From Chionis minor (lineage: Eukaryota > Chordata > Aves > Charadriiformes > Chionididae): a stretch of 64,000 bases of DNA. The DNA is taken from the NCBI GenBank assembly GCA_013398295.1, contig VZSF01007795.1, forward strand, positions 146,555 to 210,554. Reading direction: 5' to 3'. Of this stretch, positions 37,191 through 49,200 are shown piece by piece. The notes under the pieces were generated by a model that saw only the letters and a list, made by a program, of their open reading frames with translations, was not told where the DNA came from and did not search any database. A program made the position numbers and the translations under genes. Position 1 is the first letter of the stretch. Each line of letters begins with the position of its first letter.

Positions 37191-40100
37191 TCATATCTGA
37201 GTACTGTAGCCCCAGTGCATTTTCTTAATGAGGAAAGTAAGTGTTATTATTGCCACTTCAAGTATGGTTCAGCATGCTTCAGTTTATAACTGCTCCCATC
37301 TTCTGGTGAATGGCATACTTCAACAGGGATTTTCAACTGCTCAACTCATGTCCTAAGTACCAGAATTTTAGTATGGTTACTGTGTTCTATGTATGATTTA
37401 GATCTCAACCTTTTAAAGGAAAACTCTTTAAAGACATAGGATTCTACACAGTCTGAGATGCCTGAAGTTTTGGATGAAAAATGCTTATGAACTGTGGTAC
37501 AAATTTGAGTACAAATTTGAGTCCTTCTGCCCTGTCGTATTTTCTATCTACACAGGTGCAGGGTTTTTTTCTTCTCTTGCTTTACACATACGGACTTGCT
37601 CTGTCTATTGTAGCAACATCCAAAAACATTAATAATGTATCTGAGGTGCCTGCTGAGTGTTTTTGACACTTACCCTGGGAGGGGCACACATGTTAGTAAT
37701 GATATCTCCAGCTGCTGCTAAATAAATCATAATGCCGTCTTAAAAACATTGACAAAATAGAACCAGATTCCATATTGAAAGCTGGCCAATCTTTCATATG
37801 AATGTCTTTCACAGAAATTCCTGGGCACCTGTTATAAGACTTACTCTTCACTTTTAATTAAAAGATATCCATAAATATTTTTATTAAATACCTAAGCACA
37901 CGTGGTCATCTCTTTTTATCTTTTGTTTCTTGTCCATAGAATGTAAAATCATCTGCCAAGCATTGTATTCTGTGCAAGGCTTGTTGTCTGAGGGCTATGT
38001 TGAAATGGGGAACCTGAAAGATGAAAAAATGGAAGTACAACACTGAAACTATGTTTGTATAGCCAATACATAAAATGCTGCCATCAAACGCAGGTACTTT
38101 TGTTTTATTTTGTTTTGAGCTGTCCTCTAGAAATGAAAACATAATCCTGGTATTGCTTCCTGCTGGAGAAGCATGAGTATATTACAGAAAAAGTATTACA
38201 CCCGTTTTATTAGTAAGGAATGAAAACATACATGGGATAGGATTTTAAAATAAGTTGGTATTTCCATGTTTTTCACATGAAGATACCCAATTGAAACCAA
38301 ATTCCTCAACTTTGAAGGTTGCGCTCTTATTTTTTTGGTTTCCTGTTCTATGATGAATAGATAGGCTTCTATCTGACTATGTAGGTGTTTCTTGCAATGT
38401 TTTTGGCACTTTGTGATCTTTTCATCTGTATTACCCGAGTTCTTTTTTTCTCTGAGGAGAACAGCACAGTTTTTACCACCAGCCTAGAGCATTCAGATTT
38501 ACTGGTAACTCTTTACAGAGAGTTCTCAGTGTTCCTTCAGTACTTTGCTTTTTTGGGGGATAAGAAATCCTTTTTAATAGTCTGTTTCAGAAATACAACT
38601 TTGGGATAATTTTTCCTAGTGTATCTGTAAGCTCTGCAGACCACAGTCTGCTTTCAACGCAGTTTTTCAGGTAGTCACATCTTCTGCTCCTGCTATGTGC
38701 ATTTGGAACAGTGCTTTCATATTGGTTTAGCCTAATACTATAACACCAGAGTAATAGTAGTTGTCTTAAGAAGGTGAAATGAGTGAGAATCTTAGGGCAT
38801 GAAGACATATGTATGCCAAAGTTTTAAAAACTTTCAACTGAAGTCACCTTAAGAGACTTAGGAATTAGGAAGTTGAAAACTAGAAGTAAATTTTTAATGC
38901 TAGCTAAACAAGCTTCATAGCTTTCACATGCAACAAAACCAGCCTGTATTACAAGGAGCATACTTAAACCATTGGCTGTTCTGTACAGTGGGAGAAGTAG
39001 GGTGCACATTCAGAGGCAACCAATGGTGCTAATGTTAACCTACCATTTTCAGTGCATACGGCTGCTGTCATGCTGAAATTCTCTGTCATGTGAGAGCTAT
39101 TAAGAGGTGAAATGTAAATGAGAGAAGTGCAGCACCATTGAATGTTGACCTCTTCTCGTTCCTGAAGGTAGCAGATTCACAAAGGCGTTCAGAAAATTTA
39201 TCCACCAGGAGGTCCTAAGGAACAGAGGACACTCAATTGAACAACATAATCTGGTGGAAATTAGCATACACTTGTATACATTTTGGTATCAGTCACCAGC
39301 CAGCTGTGACTAGTATGAGTGCTACTATGAAATGATTCCAACATACAACATCATGCGTGTGTGCAAGCTAGAAAAACCACTAAGAATCTTACATCCGAGG
39401 TAGTATATCACACATCTATTAATTTAAGCTCTGTAGAAAATATCACCAAACGAGGAGGCCCTGTGTGCCTTTTATTTAACTTGCTGTATTTATTACCTAA
39501 CACCTTGAAGAAACTGTTAGAACACTGTTTATACAAAGAGAATCCCTGAAATTGTGCCAAGTTCAATGTTAGCATGGTTTATAGACCATTCCCATGCCCA
39601 CAGGGCTAGAAAGTCTGCCCAAGGGCATAGGAAGGGTGTAGTCTAGTTTGGAATGGCTTAATATGATGAAGGATGTAATGCAGGATACTAGAAAGTAATA
39701 AAGCACTTTGGATTAAAGACAAAATTTACAGGGCTTTTCCCTCTAGTTTAAATATATGCAAAGGAATGACAATAAGTTGGGGTTTTTGTTAAGTTTGTTC
39801 CTCTAACCTTGTATTTTAAGCCATTTTGCTTTGTGAATACTGCATAGGTAACCATCCATATTTTAGAAGCATATTCCATTCACTAGTCTCTTTTCTTCTA
39901 GTAAAGCACTCAACAGCCAACATTTTAATTGCGAGCTCATTTAAAAAACATTGACAGTGTAACACAAAATGAATTCATAGTTAAAATTTAATGGATAAAC
40001 CACTGAGCCTATTAAAACTGTTCCATATAATAAATAAAAAAGGGGAGTAAAAACCGTCTGGGGTATTGTCATACACAAAGTACGCAAAACATCTCATCTG

Positions 40101-43100
40101 CTTTCTGGCATTAACCCAGCTGAGACCTAGCTACCATGTAAAAAACAGATTAAACTAACATCCATCAAGGTGAAAGATAATTATTGCTTGTGTCAGACAA
40201 CACCTGTTTTTGCAGCATTCCTCAACTGAGTTAAACTAGAGACATGCTGAAGCTTTCCACTGAATTTTACATCTGACAGTTGCCTGAAGCAATTGTGTCT
40301 GTGAAACACCTTCACCTCTTCCTTTGTTTACTTTCTGGGTAGACTAAAAATGTTAAAATACTAAACAGAAAATTTTAAAATTAAGCAAAAAAATCCAGCA
40401 GTGAAATACGTAGAGTCAATGATGGATGTTTATTGAAAAAATGTTACGATAGTCAATCTTATGAAATCTACATACAGATCTATTAAAAGCATTCGAGAAT
40501 GAATTCTGCTTACATTACTCAAGTGAGTAATGCCACTTACTTCACTGGAAGATGGTAAGAGTGCAAGTAGTAGTCCATAGATAATGCCACAGCACACTCC
40601 TGCTATCTTTAAGCAACACTGTATAGGTTGTAAGGCAAGATGCTTATCCTACTGCGTAAAGTAACCTGTATCACAGGCAGAAATTTCACAACAAAGTTCT
40701 GCTTCAGTTGTGCCAAAACAGCTTAGAGCCCATGGATCAAAGTGCGCTCTGTTGCATGAAAAGCAATGATACATATGCATGCTGTAGCTTTCATAGGTCA
40801 GTTCACAAAAAGATTTGGAATCTTTCCTGGTTTGTTTTGTCTTTTTGTCAGGATACTTTGGATAAAGTTTGATTTTGTGACTGTGAGATAAGCAGTGGTC
40901 TTTTGAAACAGACCTCTTCTGAAATAGAACTTATTTTTCCTCTATATAGAAAAACACGTTGAAAACTCTACGTCATCAACTACTCTGCAAGGTAAGGTAC
41001 AACCTAACTTGATCAGGTTAAATACTAAAAGGTCCAATCCAGAGTTCATTTATACCAGAAAGGGTCTTTTAATCAATTGAAGTGGGGTTTGGATGATATT
41101 TGATAGGAAGGCCAGGTGGATGATTATGCTAAACAGTAGCCCCTAAATCAATTTGATGGGAGGAGATGTTGCTTTAGAAGTGAAAAGGAAGTGGAAGGTT
41201 TAGTAGACTACAAACTGCACATTGAGCCAAGAGGGAAGAGAACTGGGAAGGAGTGCAAGTAATGGAGCACCAGTCATCCCATTAAAACCAGAACTACCAG
41301 CACATGGCAAGCTAGGGTAAACTGTGTTCAAAAGGTAAAGAAAACCCCACTGCAAAAAATGTGCTTCCCAAGAGAGAAACACAGAGGTCCATAGAAGAGA
41401 ATGAGCTGGGGTCACAGATGTGATGTTTATTGGGGCAATAGATCCAGAGGCAGCACAGCATGCCTCATTGCAAAAGGCGGCAGCAGTTAACACTGATTGG
41501 TACTAGCTGGTTTTAACGACACACAACTTCTAAAGACTGCACACAGATTTGAAAACAAACATGATCAGATGGAGAGATGTGAAACAGATAAAATGTATAA
41601 GCCAAAGGCTTTAAAGGAAAAGGTACTGCCACAAAAAAGTTAGGGGAGGCAGTTGCACCAGTACAGATCAAAGATGTAGGATCACCTTGTGGGAAATCTT
41701 TGCTGAATGATCAGGCAGAGGAACTATTGGGGCTACCTCATCTATTCTTAAGAGTTTTATCTGAGAGCATGTCCGGGCAGTATGGTCACAGCAAGGGCAG
41801 TGCTGAAACCACCCACAAATAGAGGGCTTGAAGGGACTGCAATGTTACCTTCTCCATTGGAAACTCATATGGAGGGCAGACCTTGGTCAGCAGTGTATGT
41901 CCTTAAGTGAATAACCACACTCCTCAGAGAATTAAGAGAGCAATGAACAGAACAAAACCAATAGAGGAGACCACAAATTGGCTAAAGTCAGCGTGCATCT
42001 CACCAAAAACTTCACGGCCTGTATAGATCCCTGAGTTTTTGTTAAGATTGTAATACAAGAGCAGTATTAGGTACTGACAGAGGAAGGACAGTTGGTGACA
42101 GAACAAGCATGAACATTAAATAAAGAGGATGCTCTGCAAAAATCCTGGTCTTACAAGAGATGACAGAGTGACCAAGATATGTACATTTCATAATGCTTTA
42201 GCAACATCACTGCATTCATTTCCAGAAACTTCAGAACAATGGATGGACAGAGACCCAAGTGTAATCTGACAGTACAGTAACCAGAGGCAGGAGTTAAGAG
42301 TATGCAAACAGTAAGAGTGTGTCTGTGGAAAGTGTTTTAGAGACGATGCCTCAATAGAGGATGAGGATGAGGTCAGTGGAGAAAGCTGTCAATTATTTGA
42401 GCTGGAAATCTACATTGCTGGGAGCTGTATTAACAATACAGCTGGTACTGATTACATAAAAGCAGTACAGGAAATACCAGAAAGAGAAGATAAAAAATGT
42501 CCTTTGGTTTAAATGTATGAAAAATACATCCTTGTAGTTATAGTGATAACTGTGGAAGGTCTTAGTGCATTTCTTTACATCTCTCTTAAGGTACTGATCC
42601 TGTGCTTTTGAATACGGGCTTAGAGCACGATTCAGCTACATCGAACTTAACTAAATAAAAGGTGTAATTGATGATTAGAGAAATGCAATGAGATCAACGG
42701 GAGGAACCAAATAACTAGCTTCCATATGATGTTTTTCAGAGTTTTATTTTTCAGACAAATCTGAGTACAGACCTAACATACATTCTTTCAAATCCTAGCC
42801 ATAAAAAACATTGTTATGGTTATGAAACATAATAGTCTTTGCCCTAGAGTTTATAGCCTAGAACTATTTGAGTTCCAAGTCTGTATTTCTAACTGTGTTA
42901 ACACTTTAACCTCTACTACTGTCCGAAATGGTTCAAAACTGGTAGAGAAAAAACAAATGCCCAGAGCAACATCCAATCTGAAGAACGAATCACGGTGATT
43001 AGCTGCCAAAGAGGAGATGAACACAACTGGAGTCTGGTTCAAGGCACTGGTCCACAGACCACGTGCACCAGCCAAGTCCCATGTAATAAACCCTCACCCA

Positions 43101-45240
43101 TTTGCCTGCATGACACCACCTACTTGAGTTGGTATCAGTGTTGACCATGGCACTATATTTATCTTACAGATTTTTCCTGATCCATGACCTCCAGACACCT
43201 GCACAACTAAGACCTTTTTATGAAACTCTCACCCACTCGTATCTCAGTTTCTAACACATCTTTTTGCCTGGTTTTTACAAATTCAGTCCTTCTCTATTTA
43301 TTTCTGTTCAGAAAGATGGCTAAAAATTATTTTCCTAGACTGTTACTTCACTCACCTCTCTCACAATCATCCTCTCTGTAGTCTAACTCAGCAAAAGTGA
43401 TTTTTCTTTTCTTTTAAGGAGTTTCATAGCTTACATGAGATTCTCATTCAGCATGTAAAGGTCGACTCCTATTTTTAATCTGTTAATGGTGCCAGTGTCT
43501 ACTTACCACTTGTTACATTTTCAAAAGAGCAGCAGAGCTTTCATCCATATATCTGGCAGAAGCTCCATTAAGAACTTCTTTAGAAGTGCAACCTATTTAT
43601 CTCCATTGCCCTCAGACACAATGCCTACAAAAAAATTGCTAACAAACAACTGCTGGGGTCCTGAGACGCCTGCTCCTCATGCTGACGAGTATTGTTGTGG
43701 TGTTCTGTTGTAAAACTCTGTGGTAATTTGTTCTCTTTTATTTAATAGTAGAGATCTTTGGGGCAGGGACTTGGAGACTTTTTCTGCTTTGCGTACATGC
43801 AACATTGCTAGGACCTGCAGTGGTGCCGACAGAAGAACAATTAATAAAACTGTGTACAAAATTACGTACCCCAGAGGCCAGAGTTACTTGCTGCTCCCTG
43901 TAGCTTATGAAATAGCTACACACAACAGCTCATTAACGGAAGGCTTAACTTTTACATGATCTACCGGCTATCTTCAGTTGCCTTGTAGACCTGACCTTCA
44001 GTACCAAGCACAGAGTCTGTGTGATTTAAGACGTTGTATCTAAGCACAGATTTTAAAAGGCTTGTGGCATTTGCTGTATAGTTCCAACCGCCGAGCTCTG
44101 CATCTTCATTTGTACTTGCTACTTTGCTTCTGCTTACTCCAGAATTAATAAAACTGACCCCGGCCAATTTCAGTGGCACTGCTTGCTTCTAAACTTTCTC
44201 TCTCCAAATCTCTTAAAAATGCATGCATCAACACAGCAGCCTAACAAGCCATTTTAGGAGTTGATTTGATAGATGCTTCTGTAATAGGTTGCCAGTACAA
44301 GTCCTACAACAAATTAGAAAGAAATGGGAGAGCAGGGGCACACACAGGGTCTACAGAGAAAGGGTCAGCTTCCGAAGTCTCACAGAGGGTTCAGTGTTTC
44401 AGTTGGGGAAGGGGTTTGATATACTGTTGTGAACTTCCCGGAAGAAAGACAAGGGGATCTGAAGGATTAGACACATATTGGTCATCAACACCTGTCACTG
44501 TGAAGGTAACAGCCGCCTCAGGGGGGCCAGCAACAAAATTTTTCCTACCCAGTATCAATCCAGATGCCAGAGGTAACTTTCTCCCTGGATCACAAAATGG
44601 GTGCCAACAGCCACTCCTCCAGTTTAGAGGAATCCCAGCCCACCACCTTTTCACAGAGGGGCAGGAAGCAGCAAAATCACTCCCACGTATTGGAGGTGGA
44701 AAGAAATTCTCCTTCTTGTGTTTCGGAAGGCTTGGCTGGAAAGCAATGCCCAGCAAGGCTGAATTAGCGTGGCCAACGGTGGCCGTTTAGAAAGCGCGGG
44801 GTGAATCCGCGATGGCACAGTGGCAGGGCACGTATGGCACCTCGCGCCCGGGCCTGGTGGGGTTGGTGGCTCCCGACTGGGAAGGTTTTCCAGGTGCTCC
44901 ACAACGGGGCAGGGGAATGGCGAAACTCAACTTTATCCCTTGAAAAGTTTGGAAGGTGAATTCATAGAGCACTTCAGGTGTGAACTGAGGTACTTTGTGG
45001 AGGATATATAGAACTAATCAACTCAGGCAATTGTTTTTCAGATCTCTGACAACAATACAAGTATTGGAGCGTACAAAATGTTATTGCTATAGATCAGGTC
45101 CCTGTATGGAATTTCAGTGGGGCGTTGCCCTTCAAGTGGTGAACCAGGGACTTGGTGCCAGCTGCTTCACATATTGCAGGACACTGCAGAGCGCAGGCAG
45201 GTCCTAAAACTGGAAATAAGTAAATTTAAAAAAAATCCTC
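37191..45240. other. Non-coding stretch between CR1 and CpG island
   Basis: Nothing coding recognised. A 12-bp tandem duplication (GTACAAATTTGA twice) lies at 37497-37520. The 41.1-42.5 kb part is less homopolymeric and purine-rich and may be old transposon debris, but I could not assign a family. Confidence 0.5.
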
Positions 45241-45394
45241 AGCCATCACCGCTGGGGCTCCCTGGTTAAAAGGGAGGGCTGCGTTCGAATGGCGGGCCAT
45301 TGCCACAACCTTTTTCCCAGGCAAAGCTGCCAGCGCCCCGCGGGACCCGGCCACCTGGCGGCTTGACGGAAGGACGGTTCGAGAAGCCCCGCCG

Positions 45395-45447
45395 GGGCGC
45401 GCGGCCGGCCGTTGGGGCGCGCGGCCGGCCGTTGGGGCGCGCGGCCG
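45395..45447 (+). repeat. 20-bp GC-rich minisatellite abutting a gap
   Basis: Unit GGGCGCGCGGCCGGCCGTTG, two complete copies (45395-45414, 45415-45434) and 13 nt of a third, ending exactly at the run of Ns. Part of the array is probably missing from the assembly. Confidence 0.95.
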
Positions 45448-45476
45448 NNNNNNNNNNNNNNNNNNNNNNNNNNNNN
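45448..45476. other. Assembly gap (29 Ns)
   Basis: Run of N immediately after the GC-rich minisatellite. Its true length is not knowable from this sequence. Confidence 0.98.
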
Positions 45477-46024
45477 CTCTCCCCGCCGGCGGACCCGGTT
45501 CCGCGCTGCCGTCCCGCGAGCGCGGCGGCTTCTCCCCGCTGGGGGCCGGCCGCCTGGGCTGCGGGGGCAGCCGGTTCCCGCCTCCGCCACGGGCCCGAGC
45601 GCCTCGCCCTGCCTTGCAAAAGCCTGGCGGGCTTAGCGCCTTTTGCAAGTGACAGAAGAGGACAGAGAACTGTTAATTGCAGGTACAAGACGGCCCTTTG
45701 TCTAGCTGTTGGAAATTAAGTGGGTCTGCAGTTGGCTTTGGGTGCCACCTCGCAGCGATAAGTTCTTCCTTATCGTTAATTGCACCTGTATAAGGTGTTA
45801 ATTGCGCGCTGAAGAGCGGAGCAGGAGCCCCGGGGCGCGGTCCCAGAGGGTGAGGCGTGCTTAATTTACTGTGAGGAAGCCGCCGGTAGGTCCCACGCTG
45901 GTGTCTGGGCTGCACGCACCTGCGCGCCCCACAGCGCCGCCCGCGCACCGGGGGAAGCGTGCGCCCGCCCCGCCGCCCGGCCCCCTCCCTTCCCCGCTCC
46001 CGGGGCCACCGGCTCTTCGTGCCA

Positions 46025-46058
46025 TTTTTTTTTTTTTTTTTTTTNACTTTTTTTGCTC

Positions 46059-46093
<35 letters not shown>

Positions 46094-46097
46094 TGCA
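46025..46097 (+). repeat. Poly-T tracts followed by (GT)n
   Basis: Two T runs of about 20-24 nt around an ambiguous base (46045), then about seven GT units ending in GCAG. The tract resembles a strong 3' splice site but may be partly sequencing slippage. Confidence 0.85.
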
Positions 46098-46132
46098 GTA
46101 AGCTAGATTTTTCCTTTTCGCATTCCGGCAGA

Positions 46133-46230
46133 ATGCTGTCCTCTTGGGTGAATAGAAAACAAAAAAGAGCAGACATCTTGGAAGTAAAACTTGGCAGCAA
46201 ACGAAGTGGAGGGGTTAGAAATAGAGCTGT
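46133..46230 (+). other. Putative first coding exon or transcribed segment downstream of the CpG island
   Basis: An ATG at 46133 opens 32 codons (MLSSWVNRKQKRADILEVKL..., basic, no recognised domain) up to a textbook donor GT|GTAAGT at 46231. It lies about 100 bp beyond the CpG island, where a first exon would be expected. I recognise no protein family. It could equally be part of a long non-coding RNA or chance. Confidence 0.25.
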
Positions 46231-49200
46231 GTAAGTAGGCTTTGGTGTTAAATGGTAAATTCGGAAGACCTAGTTGGAAAAGGAAGTTGGTAATACCAAA
46301 TGTCTTTAAGTTGCTTTAGGAATTTTCTGGTTTTTCAGATCGGCCTTTCTGTCATAGTTCAGCTGAATAAAAACATATACATAACTCCATTAGTAAGCCG
46401 CATAAGAGAGGCGACACTAACTGTAATATTGTTAGTGATGATTCCAGCTGCTCTCCGTAAGCAATCTCTGGGTTGTTCTCTTTCACTCTTGTGGATGGAA
46501 GGAAGTAGTGAGCGACTCCAGTCTTACAGGCTGCAGAAATACAGGTTCTTGTGCAGTATGGTTATTTTCACAGGGAATTCACAGGGGGCTGAACAGTCGT
46601 AGGGTTTTATCACTCAGCTGTTGATAATTTAAGGCTCATTTGAACCCGATGTAGTATGCAGTCAGCACTTCTGATGCAGTCAGAAATCTTTGTCATTCAT
46701 ATGCGCTAAGGACTTATGAAACTGATTGTGAACTTGAAGTATAGCACATCTTGCAGAGTCTGAAAAGTAATTTTAAAAGCCTCGAAATATTTTCCAAGTT
46801 TTGTGGGTTGATAGGTCTAAAACTGATAAAGCATGACTTGAGACTGCTGTAGAATTGTTAGTAATGTTAAGGAGGGATCACAGAAGTCATGTGCTGTGGC
46901 ACACTGAGGCAGACCGAGATTTAGGGTCTGTGAGGAGCATCAGCGTAAGACTCTTAAATGCACTGTGTTTTCCCATTTTTTAAGGACTCTTCTGGTATAC
47001 GTCAGGAATGCAGGTGACAAACTTTTTCCTTTTGGAAAGAAAAGATTTCAACTTCTCCATAATAAAGAGAATCCAGCCTGAACATAAAAATGAAATAGCA
47101 GTGCAGGGAGCCAAGTGAATTCATGTGTGCAGAGTATTTTTTTTTTTTTTAAGCTAACTTCATCTGTGAACTCCCAGCCCTGGAGCCTATTTGAAATAAG
47201 ATAGGAAGCTTCAGTCTTGTCACAAATGCAGCTACAACTTGTCCTGGGGAAGCCTTAGTAATGGGGTCAGGTAAAGTTCAATGAACTACCAAACCAGCAC
47301 TATTTCAGAAATGCTAAGGTGCTCTTTCCACTGATCTCTCCACTCTCTCTGCCTGTTATTAAACTGGTAGTTTTTACAACATCAATAAAGAACTTTCCTA
47401 CCCAATTGCCCCAGACAAAGGCCTGAAAGCTAGGTTTAAACTATGAAAACTTTGTGTTAGGTTCATTTAGATTGTTTTGCTGTGTCAAATACTCACTTGA
47501 GTTCAAAAGTTCAGATGAACCATGAACTTTGTCATTTCACAGCAGGCAGTTCTACAAATATAATCCGAAAGTGAAAAAACATGCAATATTTAAGGTGCGT
47601 TTGTTGTTCTGTGTGGAATATACTTGGAGTTCCGCATTTGCAAAGTTCTGCTTGACTTAAAGAAACTTTTAACTATTTAAAAGACGGGAAAAACCTAAAC
47701 ACAATTAAGCCAAATAATTCCTTGATCCCTGACCTTTTAGGCTTTCAAACCAACACATATTCAGTGACTAATCATTACTGCACAAACTAAACCCAGCTAA
47801 TCTTCTTAATAAATTGTGAAGTCTTGTATGTCTCATGGTTTCAGTGATGGCTTTTCTCCCTGTCTGGAACATTGCAGAATATCAAAACAAATAGGTCATG
47901 GCTTTATGTATTTGTTTAAAGTTTGAATCTATGTCATCTCATGATAGAGTCTTGAGTTGAGCAGGTTTTACAAGCGTATGTGAAGTATAAGACTGTTAAG
48001 AATGAAAAATCAGTCAATGCAATTTTCACCTAGTTATTCGATAACAAAAATGTATGGGCAAAACCAGTTTGTGCAAAACTGTTTTTTAAATGTGGAAACT
48101 TACCAGAAACTGAACAGCCTGTAATAAATTCAGCTGATTTTCCACGAAAAGGAATTCCTTATGCCTATTCTCTCCTTCCTCCTAGTATGTCTGGAGACTC
48201 GATCTATCGGGAAGAAGCAGCATTTCTTTTTCAGACTTAGATTTGGAATCAAAACCAACTGATTTAAGGCTGTTGTCCCTGACTCCTCATAAATTGTAAT
48301 TCAGGGCTCCCCAGAATTGCTACATCTGTTAAAAACAAACAAACAAAACCCAAGAAACCCAAAGTGACACTAGCTGAAATGTATTTTTTATTATCACATA
48401 TATTTTCTGATTTTGACATCAGAAAAAGTTTGAATTTTTGAACTTTATCATGTATAAAAACTGGGACGTTGTTTTGGGGGCTGATCATATAATTAAAACA
48501 CACTTGCACTCTTGGAACGTCTCATTTATGGAAAACAAAATAATTATGTTTTTTTGTTAAAATTGCTGTATTTGGTCTGTGTATGAGGCACGTGCTCTTT
48601 GCAGGAAGAGTAATTTAATTATTTGAAATAATTCATTGCTATTGTTGCATTACTCAGCAAAGAACAGATATAAACATAGGGAAGAAATTAGCAATTGTTT
48701 TCTTTGTGAACAACAAAGAGAGGAGAATGAGGAAACGTCAAATTTGGTGGACATCTGCAACAGTTCAAAATCTGTGCTGCTAAGCCCATAGCTGTAGATG
48801 AGATTGTGATTGAGCTTGTGATGTGAGTTGTGATTGTTATTAGGATCACTACCCTATCTCCTCCCTCTTTCTGAAGGCTTGCATCTGCTAACTGGAGAAA
48901 ATACGCATTGTAAGAAAGAGTGCATTGCATGTCTTGTCTGATAGTTGCAAATGTTTGTTGTCTTGGGCATTTCTGCTGCAGTATCTTATCCGAGTGCACC
49001 TATTCCAGGAGTTGGTGGTAATTAACTCGTGGGGCAGTGCTGCTGCAGCAAGCACGATCTTTCTTCCTGCTTTCAGGCTGTTGTAGGAAGAAGCCAGGCA
49101 AGCAAAGGTAGAATTTCCAGAATATAAGCAGTGCAATAGCTTCCTACTAGTGCTGGCATGAAGCGTTACATACATCAGTGATTTGCAGCACGAGCTACAG

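Larger units (their letters stand above)
45270..46020. promoter_or_regulatory. Isolated CpG island (candidate promoter)
   Basis: GC- and CpG-dense block of about 750 bp inside otherwise AT-rich DNA, more than 30 kb from CYP26A1. It includes the GC-rich minisatellite and the assembly gap. CpG islands of this kind usually mark promoters, but no recognised gene starts here. Direction is unknown; the + strand is favoured by an open frame and splice donor just downstream. Confidence 0.6.

Noticed and set aside
41100..42500. Possible ancient CR1-type fragment (segment resembling a stretch of the CR1 coding region near 41203-41230)
   Set aside because: The resemblance covers only about 25 nt and neighbouring sequence does not continue the match.
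44266..44790. 174-codon + strand open frame shortly before the CpG island
   Set aside because: No family recognised and an overlapping antisense frame of similar length exists. Composition looks non-coding.
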